Shown in pieces: positions 8,747 to 18,161 of a DNA stretch of 64,000 nucleotides; position 1 is the stretch's first letter; every line of letters starts with the position of its first letter. The notes beneath the pieces are model-generated. The model was not told where the DNA came from. It made no database searches and saw nothing but the letters and a program-made list of their open reading frames with translations. The translations under genes were made by a program, and so were the position numbers. The stretch covers positions 90,135-154,134 of the forward strand of contig NZ_LXEV01000003.1 of the NCBI RefSeq assembly GCF_001654965.1, read 5' to 3'. This DNA comes from Proteus hauseri ATCC 700826. GTDB taxonomy: Bacteria; Pseudomonadota; Gammaproteobacteria; Enterobacterales; Enterobacteriaceae.

Positions 8747-11728
8747 ATGTTAGCGCCACTGACCGATTATAAAGATAAAATTACCCTTATCCGTGACAGT
8801 AATATTCAGTTTCTGGATTTTGGCTTTACACTGCCTCAGCGTAAAGAGTACGGTGAATTTGTTAAAAAAGGCGAGAACGGCCCGTTAATGCGACTCATCT
8901 ATAATGAGCGTGATGATAACTACCTTTACCCAGCGCCAAAAAATCAACCTCAAACCCCAAGAGAAGCTGAACTTAGCTTTTCACTTGAAGAATCACTCAC
9001 CTTATTAAATGAAACATGGCTACCAGTGCCATTTTTCCGCTTTAATCCACCGCGTGCTTTTTCTCAAGGCCCTGATAACTGGGTAAGAATGATGTTTCAT
9101 CAACTGCCAGAGCCTGATGAAGATGGTCATACTCATCGCATTGTTGTGGCGTTTGATACCCGTATTGAACCTAATCGCGCCAATACCGCTTATCTTGCTC
9201 CTAACGAAGAAGATATTCGCTCTGGCGTCGCGTTTGCTCTTGCCTATTTAGGCTATGAAGTTGAAAACTTTCTTGAAACACCGTGGATTGATGGTTGGTT
9301 AAAAGAAGTGTTTAGCGAAAAAGCACTGACTGTCAGTAAGATGTACCACGATGAGCTAGAAGAGGCGCTAAAAGAGTTTCAACATCAAGCGCATTATCTT
9401 AATTTGCTCAATATATTAGGTGAAAAAATTCGCCTACCTGAGATCAAAATTAATGAAACCAAAGCACAAGAGCCTGCGATAGAAGTAGACCTTATTCTTG
9501 ATGTAGGCAATTCTCGTACTTGTGGCATTTTAATTGAAGACCATATCAACGATAACAAAGGGCTCACGCAACTTTATGAAATGACGCTGCGTGATTTAAA
9601 TCGCCCTTATCAAATCTATAATGAGCCTTTTGAAAGCCGCGTTGAATTTGCTCAAGCTGATTTTGGTAAACAAGATTTCTCAGTGAGCAGTGGACGTAAT
9701 AATGCCTTTATGTGGCCGACAATTGGGCGTGTTGGCCCAGAAGCTAATCGCATGGCGGCACAACGTTTAGGTACTGAAGGATCAACCGGGATTTCAAGCC
9801 CAAAACGTTATTTATGGGATGATTCGCCTTATTCGCCGGGCTGGCGTTTTAGTCACTCTTTTGGTCAAACCGACAGAGAACCTTTAGCTACCGCTGTTCC
9901 AATGACCTATTTATTAAACGATCATGGTGAGCCACTATTTCGCTTAGATGCTGATGATCGGATGCCTGTTTTTACGCCAAACTATACGCGTAGTTCACTA
10001 ATGACCATGATGCTAACCGAAGTGTTAGCACAAGCATTAACGCAAATGAACAGCCCAGCTCAGCGTCTTAAAATGAGTCATGCAAGCGCCCCTCGCCAAT
10101 TGCGCAATATCATTTTGACCATTCCACCAGCGATGCCAAAACCAGAGCGCGCCATTTTTGAAACCTGTATGGAAAACGCATTAGGTTTAATTTGGAAAGC
10201 AATGAATTGGGATCCAACGGATGAAAAGCTGCGTTTTGATGGCAAAGATGAACAATGTCGTCCACCACTACCAAAAATTCACGTTAAATGGGATGAAGCA
10301 ACCTGTGGTCAGCTTGTTTATCTTTATAACGAAACTCAAATTAAATTTGGTGAACGTACTGAAGCCTTTTTTGCCAGCCAAGTACGCGAAGACAACCGCT
10401 TACTCACCGGTGATAGCACATTAAAAATCGCTTCTATTGATATTGGCGGTGGTACGACCGACTTGGTTATCACACGCTATAAACTCGATACCGGTACAGG
10501 TAGCAACGTTAAAATTATTCCAACACAACTATTTCGTGAAGGATTCAAAATTGCTGGTGATGATATCTTATTAGATATCATTCAAATTTGTGTTTTACCC
10601 GCGTTGCGCACGGCATTAACAGATGCGGGCATTACGGATGCTGATGCATTAATGTCTTCACTCTTTGGTAGTGAAGGATTAGATGCCGGACAGCAAGTAT
10701 TACGCCAACAGCTCACATTACAAATCTTCAGCCCTATTGGGTTGCGTATTTTAAGCCAATATGAAAATTACGACCCACTGGTTCCTCATGAGGGGATTAA
10801 CAGTACCTTTGGTGAATTATTAGCGGTTCAACCGACTGAACACGTTCGTCGTTATATTGATGACGCAGCCAATAAAGAGCTAGGCGGTGGCGATGCATTC
10901 TCTGTTTTAAATGTGCCTGTTCAAATCAACTTTGCACAACTTCATGCTGAATTTATTTCTGGTGAACGGATCAATATCACTCGTAGCTTAAAAGCATTGT
11001 GTGAAGTGCTCTATTACTACTCTTGTGATGTTTTATTACTGACGGGTCGTCCATCTCGCTTACCGGGTATTCAGGCACTATTTAAAGTTTTACAACCTGT
11101 ACCACCATCGCGCATTTTACCACTACATGGTTATAAAACGGGTGGCTGGTATCCGTTTAATAAAAAAGGTCGTATTGATGACCCAAAATCGACAGCCGCA
11201 GTAGGCGCAATGCTATGTTTAATGGCTGAGAATGCACGTTTACTCAATTTTTATTTCTCAACGGGTAACTTTAAAACTTACTCAACAGTACGCTATTTGG
11301 GCATGTTAGATAACAACAATACTATCTCTGATAACGATGTTTATTATCGTGATATCCAAGATAAGTTTGAGCCAGATCCTGATACCTACTTTGAAGTAAG
11401 AGGTGGTATTCGCTTAGGTTTCCGTCAGTTAGATAATGCTCGTTGGCCAGCATCGCCACTTTATACTTTACGTATTAAGAGCCAAAAACTTGCACAGCAA
11501 TTAAGCCAAGAAAATAGCGTATTGCATATCAAACTGGGTAGCGAAAGAGGGGCATCTAGCCATGAAAATGATGACAGTAAATCAGAGAAACTACGAATTG
11601 AAGAAGTCAGCATTACTAACGGCAGAGCAACGAAAAATGAATTAAGTTTTAAACTCAATACGTTAGCAGATAGTGGTATTGGTGAAACATCCTATTGGCT
11701 AGATAGCGGGAGTGTATTAGGTAAATGA
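8747..11728 (+). CDS. srfB: SrfB, large Hsp70/actin-fold ATPase-like protein
   Basis: 993 residues, no signal peptide or membrane segment, so cytoplasmic. The central half has the actin/Hsp70 ATPase signatures: phosphate-1 LILDVGNSRTCGILIED (Asp252), phosphate-2 IASIDIGGGTTDLVIT (Asp565) and the adenosine motif LLLTGRPSRLPGI (about 765). An N-terminal region of about 245 residues precedes the ATPase and a C-terminal tail of about 200 follows. This is the SrfB (virulence-associated) family. It probably couples nucleotide state to a partner, perhaps SrfC or the cytoplasmic domains of SrfA and the vWA protein. The 3' end overlaps srfC by four bases (ATGA). A role as secreted effector has been suggested for srf proteins in related bacteria, but nothing here is a secretion signal. 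Confidence 0.88.
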   Translation: MLAPLTDYKDKITLIRDSNIQFLDFGFTLPQRKEYGEFVKKGENGPLMRLIYNERDDNYLYPAPKNQPQTPREAELSFSLEESLTLLNETWLPVPFFRFNPPRAFSQGPDNWVRMMFHQLPEPDEDGHTHRIVVAFDTRIEPNRANTAYLAPNEEDIRSGVAFALAYLGYEVENFLETPWIDGWLKEVFSEKALTVSKMYHDELEEALKEFQHQAHYLNLLNILGEKIRLPEIKINETKAQEPAIEVDLILDVGNSRTCGILIEDHINDNKGLTQLYEMTLRDLNRPYQIYNEPFESRVEFAQADFGKQDFSVSSGRNNAFMWPTIGRVGPEANRMAAQRLGTEGSTGISSPKRYLWDDSPYSPGWRFSHSFGQTDREPLATAVPMTYLLNDHGEPLFRLDADDRMPVFTPNYTRSSLMTMMLTEVLAQALTQMNSPAQRLKMSHASAPRQLRNIILTIPPAMPKPERAIFETCMENALGLIWKAMNWDPTDEKLRFDGKDEQCRPPLPKIHVKWDEATCGQLVYLYNETQIKFGERTEAFFASQVREDNRLLTGDSTLKIASIDIGGGTTDLVITRYKLDTGTGSNVKIIPTQLFREGFKIAGDDILLDIIQICVLPALRTALTDAGITDADALMSSLFGSEGLDAGQQVLRQQLTLQIFSPIGLRILSQYENYDPLVPHEGINSTFGELLAVQPTEHVRRYIDDAANKELGGGDAFSVLNVPVQINFAQLHAEFISGERINITRSLKALCEVLYYYSCDVLLLTGRPSRLPGIQALFKVLQPVPPSRILPLHGYKTGGWYPFNKKGRIDDPKSTAAVGAMLCLMAENARLLNFYFSTGNFKTYSTVRYLGMLDNNNTISDNDVYYRDIQDKFEPDPDTYFEVRGGIRLGFRQLDNARWPASPLYTLRIKSQKLAQQLSQENSVLHIKLGSERGASSHENDDSKSEKLRIEEVSITNGRATKNELSFKLNTLADSGIGETSYWLDSGSVLGK

Positions 11729-14442
11729 ATATGATTGATGAAAAACAGTTAACCGCTAAGTGGGATGCAATTTATCAAGGTGCAGATAAAGCTATCGATT
11801 GGATAACCTCCGTCAGAGGTAATGCTCCACGCTTAAATACTGAAGCCGATAGCCTGATTTATCGCCTACGCCGTAGTCGTAACATGGCAAAAAACTTGTC
11901 ATTAGCAACCCAGCGACCAATGTCTGTGGGCTTTTTTGGCTTATCACAAGCAGGCAAATCTTACTTAATTTCTGCATTAGCTGCGGGTGAAGATGGCCGA
12001 CTTAAAACCAGTATGTCGGGTAAAACCCTTGATTTTATTGAGCATATTAACCCACCGGGTGGTGGTAAAGAAGCGACCGGATTAGTCACACGCTTTAGCC
12101 GCAAAGCAACCAAAGGCACGCAAGATTATCCTGTTGAGCTGCATCTATTTAGTGAAATCGAAATCATCAAAATTCTCGCCAATGCTTACCTGTATGATTT
12201 TAATCAGGAAAAAATTGATTTTGAGTTAGATGAAGAGAAGGTTTCTCGCTTAATCAATACCTTAAGTACCCAACGAAATGCAACGCCTATCGCGGGCATT
12301 ACACATGATGATGTTGTCTCGTTATGGGACTATTTACAACGTCATGCTGAGAAAAGTCAGAAGAAACTAGCAACCACATTTTGGCCTAAAGCAATTGAAC
12401 TCGCGCCTTACCTCACCATTGCACAACGTGCAAAATTATTTGCTGTATTGTGGGGTGAAATTGATGAACTTACCGCAGCTTATCAACGTTTTAGTACCAC
12501 ATTAAGCCAACTTGGTCATGCGCCATTAGTGTTAGCACCACTGTCTGCGCTAGTCAAAGAGCAAGACGGTATGTTGGTGCAAAACGACAGCATTATGAAC
12601 GTTGATATGCTAGAGCGTCTGAATACTGAAAACGACAATCAAATTAGCGTTTGTCCTGTTAAGGCTGACAGCATCGGAGCTCCTGTTAGGCTCTCATTAG
12701 CAGAGCTAACCGCATTAACGGTCGAATTAGTTGTGCCACTGTTAGATGCACCAAGTAAGGCGTTATTTGAACACGTTGAACTACTCGATTTTCCGGGTTA
12801 TCGCGGTCGTTTAGGCGTTGAAACAATGGATGATGTACGTCGCCAAGTTAATGATGATAGTGCAAACCCGCTGGCTCAGCTTATTTTACGTGGTAAAGTT
12901 GCCTACCTTTTTGAGCGTTATACCGATAATCAAGAAATGAATGTACTGGTTGTTTGTACCGCATCAAATAAACAATCTGACGTAAAAGAAGTCGGTGGCG
13001 TATTAACTGAGTGGATCCATAACACTCAAGGTAAAGATGCCCAAACACGCGCTAAGCGCCCTTCAGGTTTAATCTGGGCGATGACAATGTTTGATATGCG
13101 TATCACCAACTCACTGAATATGAATGAAGCATTGCTTCGTCAGTCATGGGGTAAAGGTGGCATGATCAAAATGGCCATGTTAGAGCGTTTTGGCCAATAC
13201 CCTTGGATGTCTGATTGGGTGAATGGTGAAGCCTTTAATAACACCTTCTTAGTGCGTAAACCGGGTGTGCCCACACCATTTATTCAAATCAATAACGGCA
13301 AAGAAATCGTCTTAAATGATGGTAGTGTTTCACAGCTACGCGTGATGAAAAAAACCTTTGCTGAAGATGAGACCATTCAACGTTATATTAAAGAGCCAGA
13401 CCAAGCTTGGGATGCCATGCTATCGCTTAACGATGGTGGTATGCAGCGCCTTGCAAGCTATCTTGAAACTGTTGCACTAAAATCTCTAAAATTAGAGCGA
13501 ATTAACGAGCAACTACAAGAAGTACAGCGTGACTTAATTGGTCATCATCTTGAAAAATGGTATCAGTCTGGTGGCGAAGAAGAGTTACTGGTGAAGCGTC
13601 GTAATGCAGAAACTATTTTACGTTTTATGCAAAGCCGTCCTTATCTTCAAGGGGCACTGTTAGATTATCTGTTGCCACCTCGTAAAGCGCTTTACGACTT
13701 GTATATGCAAGAAAAAGAAGTGCTCAATACTTTAAATAGCGCAGATAAAAAAGCGGTTTCACCGGCACCGGTTTCTGCCTTTGCCGCAATGGAACAACCC
13801 ACTTTTGATTTGCTGGGTGATGCACCAATTTCATTAGTACCACAAGAAGATGAAGCGCCGAAAGGGCATGGTAACGAAGTCGCTTATCCTCGCAAAGTAA
13901 TGGCGCTATGGATAAACCACCTACGCAGCTTGCCTGATAACAATGCCTTATTAAGTTATCTAGGGATTGATCAAGAAATCATGGTGTTATTAGTTGATGA
14001 ACTAATCACCGCAATTAATCGCCTTGGTGTTGAACAACGTATGTTAAAAATACTCGCGGGTACTGAAGCCATTGCTCGTCGTGACGACTTAGCAGAACAG
14101 CAATCTTCTCGTGTTCATAATGTTCTGGGTGATTTTATTACTTGGTTTAATTTCAAAGATGTCGATGCCGAGCGTCCTGATAGCAAAATTAACGCAGGTC
14201 ATAAAATCTTTGAACGACCTGACAGCAACAGCGTGCAGTGGGGTAACGATGAACGTTTAGTTCGTTTACCTACCACGCCTGTTAACTACACCTTTTTGTT
14301 TGTATTTGACTGGCTTATCGCTCTATCAGCAATTATCACTGAGAATGCAGGACATTCCGCAGGTAGAGAAATCAGTGCTGAACAAAACGCACTGTTAGGT
14401 CAAATTATTCAAACCATGAAATCCTCTGTCGTGGAGTCATAA
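11725..14442 (+). CDS. srfC: SrfC, dynamin-like large GTPase
   Basis: 905 residues, cytoplasmic. A P-loop GLSQAGKS (72-79) marks G1, EATGLVTRF supplies a candidate G2 threonine, and LLDFPGYRG (Asp355, Gly358) is G3. ATMTFDMRI-like sequence near LIWAMTMFDMRITN could stand where the G4 base-recognition motif sits, but the usual NKxD is not clear. The remainder is long and largely helical, as in dynamin-superfamily proteins, with few obvious membrane segments. This is the SrfC family. It starts inside the srfB stop codon (ATGA overlap), so SrfB and SrfC are probably made in fixed ratio and work as a pair. Function is unproven; a membrane- or complex-remodelling role is inference from the GTPase type. 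Confidence 0.85.
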   Translation: MNMIDEKQLTAKWDAIYQGADKAIDWITSVRGNAPRLNTEADSLIYRLRRSRNMAKNLSLATQRPMSVGFFGLSQAGKSYLISALAAGEDGRLKTSMSGKTLDFIEHINPPGGGKEATGLVTRFSRKATKGTQDYPVELHLFSEIEIIKILANAYLYDFNQEKIDFELDEEKVSRLINTLSTQRNATPIAGITHDDVVSLWDYLQRHAEKSQKKLATTFWPKAIELAPYLTIAQRAKLFAVLWGEIDELTAAYQRFSTTLSQLGHAPLVLAPLSALVKEQDGMLVQNDSIMNVDMLERLNTENDNQISVCPVKADSIGAPVRLSLAELTALTVELVVPLLDAPSKALFEHVELLDFPGYRGRLGVETMDDVRRQVNDDSANPLAQLILRGKVAYLFERYTDNQEMNVLVVCTASNKQSDVKEVGGVLTEWIHNTQGKDAQTRAKRPSGLIWAMTMFDMRITNSLNMNEALLRQSWGKGGMIKMAMLERFGQYPWMSDWVNGEAFNNTFLVRKPGVPTPFIQINNGKEIVLNDGSVSQLRVMKKTFAEDETIQRYIKEPDQAWDAMLSLNDGGMQRLASYLETVALKSLKLERINEQLQEVQRDLIGHHLEKWYQSGGEEELLVKRRNAETILRFMQSRPYLQGALLDYLLPPRKALYDLYMQEKEVLNTLNSADKKAVSPAPVSAFAAMEQPTFDLLGDAPISLVPQEDEAPKGHGNEVAYPRKVMALWINHLRSLPDNNALLSYLGIDQEIMVLLVDELITAINRLGVEQRMLKILAGTEAIARRDDLAEQQSSRVHNVLGDFITWFNFKDVDAERPDSKINAGHKIFERPDSNSVQWGNDERLVRLPTTPVNYTFLFVFDWLIALSAIITENAGHSAGREISAEQNALLGQIIQTMKSSVVES

Positions 14443-14445
14443 TTC

Positions 14446-15456
14446 GTGTTTAATCCAGAATTAAAACCCGTACAGCCGGCTCGCCCTGGCTTTGCGGTAT
14501 TAAGTATTCGTAATTGGGAAGGCGAAGCTTCCCCTGTTTATTTAAGTATTCAGCGTAACCAAGACCGTTATTTTCTAAATGATCAAGGTGAATGGGTAGG
14601 TAATGCCTTTTTTCACCAACTTTCTCTTGATGAGTGTGATGACGGCTATCAAATTGTTCTTGATAAAACCTTGGTCGATCCATTAGTCAGTAATTTACAA
14701 ATGGCGTACCAGTTTACGTTAAAAGACGATAACGAAACGCAAGATATTGGCCGATTACGTATTCGCGATGGTGTATTAGCATCACAAGCACAGGGCCAGA
14801 GTGAGTCGTTAAAATCAACGGCAACGCTTAATCAGCAAGCAATTCCACCAGCACCAGTGGTAGAAAATAGCCCTGAACCCGAGCCAATCAAAGCACCAGA
14901 ACCTATTGTAAAACCCGAACCTATTATTCCTGAAATAACAGCAGATGAGCCCCCTTATCGCCCTACACCCACACCTAAAAAATCAAAAAATGGCCTTATT
15001 TTCGCCATTATTCTAATTGTTATTCTGGCTGGCGTATTAACATGGTTCTTCTTACTTCGTGGTAATCCTGCCGGAGAACCCGCACCAGAACCGACCCCAG
15101 AACCATCAGCGCCTGCGGTTTGTAGTGTCGAAAATATGAAAACAGGTACAGCGCTAGCTTTTGTTCAAAGTTGTCTACAAAGCCAACCTGATAGCAAAGC
15201 AATTATCACGATTATTGAACAAGCAAAACAAAATCAACAGTGTGATATCGCTCAGCGTTTATATGCTTATAAAGCACAGGCTGGAGATATTGAAATCGCA
15301 CTAAATTATGCCCGTGAATACGACCCTGCGTCGGCATCTTCACAAGGTTGTTTTAATGCTGATAAAGAGACTGCTATTTATTGGTATGAAGCCGTGTTAA
15401 ATCACGACTCACAAAATAGCGAAGCAAAAACGCGTCTTGAAGCACTGAAAAAATAG
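14446..15456 (+). CDS. bitopic membrane protein with periplasmic TPR-like domain (srf cluster)
   Basis: 336 residues from a GTG start at 14446, preceded by GGAG. Residues 1-120 form a compact beta-rich cytoplasmic domain (PGFAVLSIRNWEGEASPVY, RLRIRDGVL). A Pro-Glu linker (about 133-178) leads to one membrane helix (about 184-205) flanked by KKSKNG on the N-terminal side, giving N-in topology. A second short Pro-Glu linker and an alpha-helical domain with paired repeats (IAQRLYAYKAQAGDIEIALNYA, then ETAIYWYEAVLNHDSQ) follow; these look like Sel1/TPR units. Three or four cysteines in the periplasmic half may form disulphides. It sits 3 bases after srfC and is the third protein in the cluster with the same cytoplasm-helix-linker-periplasm layout. 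No known family recognised. Confidence 0.75.
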   Translation: MFNPELKPVQPARPGFAVLSIRNWEGEASPVYLSIQRNQDRYFLNDQGEWVGNAFFHQLSLDECDDGYQIVLDKTLVDPLVSNLQMAYQFTLKDDNETQDIGRLRIRDGVLASQAQGQSESLKSTATLNQQAIPPAPVVENSPEPEPIKAPEPIVKPEPIIPEITADEPPYRPTPTPKKSKNGLIFAIILIVILAGVLTWFFLLRGNPAGEPAPEPTPEPSAPAVCSVENMKTGTALAFVQSCLQSQPDSKAIITIIEQAKQNQQCDIAQRLYAYKAQAGDIEIALNYAREYDPASASSQGCFNADKETAIYWYEAVLNHDSQNSEAKTRLEALKK

Positions 15457-15465
15457 GAAAGTCAG

Positions 15466-17469
15466 ATGAAAAAAGCTCATTGGCTCACGCTTATTCTCAG
15501 TAGTTTAATACTGGCAGCACCCGTAAGTGCTGAAGAGAAAAAACCACTGTTACAAGATGGCAAAAAAACGTTGTACCAACGTGTATTAACTTATCCTGGC
15601 TGCCAAATTACAGATGCAGTGGGTAAAACAGGAAAAGAACAACCTGCTTTTAGCCGTTTTTATGTTTATCAGCGCCAAAAACAAGGTACAGATGAGTGGC
15701 TACAAGTAGGGCCAGATAGTTTAGGTCATGTTAGTGGTTGGATGAATGCTAACTGTACTTCTGAGTGGAAAATGCAATTAACGCTGGCATTTACGAACCC
15801 AGCAGGTCGTAATCCTATGTTGTTTTTTAAAGAGAAACAGACCTTAGAAGGCTTATTAGATAGCCCTGATCCTAAAAAACAATATCAGCCATTTTTAACT
15901 GACATTAAAAATCAAAAAGTTAATCCGGCGATTTTAGCAAAAGAGCCTGATTATATGATTGATCAGAAAAGTAATTTTTATCTATTACCTGTTTTAGATT
16001 CAGATGAGGTCTTTACTGATGCGGGCTATAAAGTACGTGTATTAAATGTAGCTTCCGTCTCTTCACAAGCCAAAGACAACAAAGAAGCGCAAAATACCAA
16101 TACTACGGCTAATAAAACTAAACCAACCTCACCAGAAGATGCTAATGCAGAAAATATGATGCAAGGTTTCTCTGCGGCAGTGGTGTTTGTTATTGACTCG
16201 ACCATTTCAATGGATCCTTATATTGATAGAACCAAAGAAGCGATTCAAAAGGTTTATGCTCAAGTCGAAAAAGACAACATGCTTGATAAGGTAAAATTTG
16301 GCTTAGTTGCATTCCGCTCTAATATCAAAGCCGTACCTGCATTGGAATATGACAGCAAAATGTTTGTTAATCCCAATGATGTGAAAGATGGTCCTGATTT
16401 CCTTAATAAAGTAAAAGAGCTACGCCAAGCAAAAGTCTCAAGTAGTCGTTTTGATGAAGATGCTTATGCTGGTGTTATGCAAGCGCTAGATGATGTTGAT
16501 TGGACCCGTTTTGGTGCCCGTTATGTGATTTTAATTACTGATGCTGGCGCGTTAACTGGCGATGACCCGCTTTCATCAACCAAACTCGATGCAGAGCAAA
16601 TTCGTCAAGAAGCCGCTTATCGTGGTGTTGCGCTTTATACTTTGCATTTAAAAACACCATCAGGTGCTAAAAATCACGCCTCTGCGCAAGCGCAGTATGA
16701 AGCGTTAACGCTAAATCCGTTTTTACACAAATCACTTTACTACCCAATCAATTCAGGTGACGTAAATAATTTTGGTAAAATGGTCGACAGCTTAGCCACG
16801 GCGGTCACGACACAAATTCAGACCGCTTATCGTGGTGAAGCAACCGTGGGTAGCGCATTAAATGCCGATCCTACCTATAGCAAAGATAAAGAAACCAACA
16901 CCTTACTAAACGATGCTCATGATTTAGGTTACGCCATGCGTTTGGCCTATTTAGGCGAAAAACAAGGTACGAAAGCACCGCCTGTATTTAAAGCATGGAT
17001 TAGTGATCGCGATTTATTACAACAAAATGTACCCACCACAGAGGTTCAGGTTTTACTGACCAAAAGTGAGTTGAGCGATTTAAGTGATGTAATGAAAAAA
17101 ATCGTTAATGCCGCTAACGAAGGACTGATTTCACCTGACAATATGTTTGCAGATTTACGCTCTATTGCTGCAACAATGGGTAACGATCCAAATCAAATCA
17201 AACAAGGTACAGCCACTAAGCTTGGCGAAATGGGCTTATTAGGTGAATACGTCGAAAACTTGCCTTACCTTAGTGAGGTATTGGGTTTAGATGAAGAAAC
17301 ATGGAAAAGCTGGGATGGCCTTGAGCAAGAGAAATTTATTCGCCGCTTAAATACGAAACTACAGTATTATCAGCGTTATAACGAAGATGTAGATCGTTGG
17401 ATATCCCTTGCACCACAAAGCGATCCTCGCGATCACGTTTATCCCGTGCCTCTGGAAAACTTACCTTAA
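15466..17469 (+). CDS. secreted (periplasmic) vWA-domain protein
   Basis: 667 residues with a Sec signal peptide cleaved after about residue 22 (PVSA-EEK). Residues 25-135 have a small beta domain (DEWLQVGPDSLGHVSGWM, then LTLAFTNPAGRNPMLFF), followed by a helical segment and a low-complexity hinge (200-230). The vWA domain starts near 236 with MIDAS DSTIS (Asp244 to Ser248); VILITDAGAL supplies the later Asp. The C-terminal 200 residues are mostly helical. The N-terminal part plus vWA recall the extracytoplasmic portion of PpkA-type kinases, but no kinase domain is present; that comparison is from memory. The ATPase gene follows with a TAATG overlap of one base. Probably interacts with the periplasmic vWA and TPR-like domains encoded upstream. 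Confidence 0.8.
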   Translation: MKKAHWLTLILSSLILAAPVSAEEKKPLLQDGKKTLYQRVLTYPGCQITDAVGKTGKEQPAFSRFYVYQRQKQGTDEWLQVGPDSLGHVSGWMNANCTSEWKMQLTLAFTNPAGRNPMLFFKEKQTLEGLLDSPDPKKQYQPFLTDIKNQKVNPAILAKEPDYMIDQKSNFYLLPVLDSDEVFTDAGYKVRVLNVASVSSQAKDNKEAQNTNTTANKTKPTSPEDANAENMMQGFSAAVVFVIDSTISMDPYIDRTKEAIQKVYAQVEKDNMLDKVKFGLVAFRSNIKAVPALEYDSKMFVNPNDVKDGPDFLNKVKELRQAKVSSSRFDEDAYAGVMQALDDVDWTRFGARYVILITDAGALTGDDPLSSTKLDAEQIRQEAAYRGVALYTLHLKTPSGAKNHASAQAQYEALTLNPFLHKSLYYPINSGDVNNFGKMVDSLATAVTTQIQTAYRGEATVGSALNADPTYSKDKETNTLLNDAHDLGYAMRLAYLGEKQGTKAPPVFKAWISDRDLLQQNVPTTEVQVLLTKSELSDLSDVMKKIVNAANEGLISPDNMFADLRSIAATMGNDPNQIKQGTATKLGEMGLLGEYVENLPYLSEVLGLDEETWKSWDGLEQEKFIRRLNTKLQYYQRYNEDVDRWISLAPQSDPRDHVYPVPLENLP

Positions 17470-18161
17470 TGATCCAGATTGAAGGAATGGCAATTACCCG
17501 TGGTGATGCGCAACAAGGTTTTCGGGTTGCGCTTCCTTCACTAACGCTTGATAAAGGCGAAATTGGTGCATTAACGGGATTAAGTGGTTGTGGTAAAAGC
17601 ACTTTACTAGAGATGATTGGGCTTATTTTACGTCCTGATGAACTCAGTCAATTTCAATTAGGTGATAATCTCTCGATAACACAAGCCGTATTAGGTAATG
17701 AACAAGCTCAACTTTCTGCACTACGTGCTGAAAAGCTGGGGTTTATGCTGCAAAATGGTGGGTTATTGCCTTTTTTAACCGTCATGCAAAATATCCAATT
17801 ACCACGAAAAATGTTGGGATTATCTCCTCATTCTGACTGGCTTGATCACGCTATCGACCATTTACAATTACGCTCTTTTCTTAATCGTCTACCTCGCCAG
17901 CTCTCTATTGGCGAACGCCAACGTGCTGCTTTTATTCGAGCTATCGCCCACGAACCGGCATTATTGCTCGCTGATGAGCCAACAGCAGCGCTTGATCCTC
18001 ATAACGCACAAGCGTTATATGCGCTTATTGTTGAGATGGTAAAGCAACTTAATATTTCGGCATTAGTGGTGAGTCATGATTGGTCTTTGGTTGAACGCTT
18101 TGGCTTTAGCCATTACCACGCTCAATTAGAAGGAGGCGGCAGTGTCTTTATCAAACAATAA
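17469..18161 (+). CDS. LolD/MacB-type ABC transporter ATP-binding protein (srf cluster)
   Basis: 230 residues from the ATG at 17469, which overlaps the previous stop as TAATG. Walker A is GLSGCGKST (37-45), the Q-loop is in LGFMLQNGGLLPFL, and Walker B LLLADEPTAALDP is followed by the switch His in VVSHDW. The signature reads LSIGERQR rather than LSGGQ, so its second Gly and the Gln differ. Size and sequence fit the LolD/FtsE/MacB group, which drives mechanical work in the periplasm through FtsX-like permeases rather than classical transport. The gene is followed by, and overlaps by 20 bases, its permease. A long in-frame extension back to 17397 exists but has no ribosome site and would overlap the vWA gene. 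Confidence 0.85.
   Translation: MIQIEGMAITRGDAQQGFRVALPSLTLDKGEIGALTGLSGCGKSTLLEMIGLILRPDELSQFQLGDNLSITQAVLGNEQAQLSALRAEKLGFMLQNGGLLPFLTVMQNIQLPRKMLGLSPHSDWLDHAIDHLQLRSFLNRLPRQLSIGERQRAAFIRAIAHEPALLLADEPTAALDPHNAQALYALIVEMVKQLNISALVVSHDWSLVERFGFSHYHAQLEGGGSVFIKQ

Noticed and set aside
17397..17468. 24-codon N-terminal extension of the srf-linked ABC ATPase
   Set aside because: Lies within the end of the upstream vWA gene without a ribosome site; the TAATG overlap start at 17469 gives a normal ABC N-terminus.
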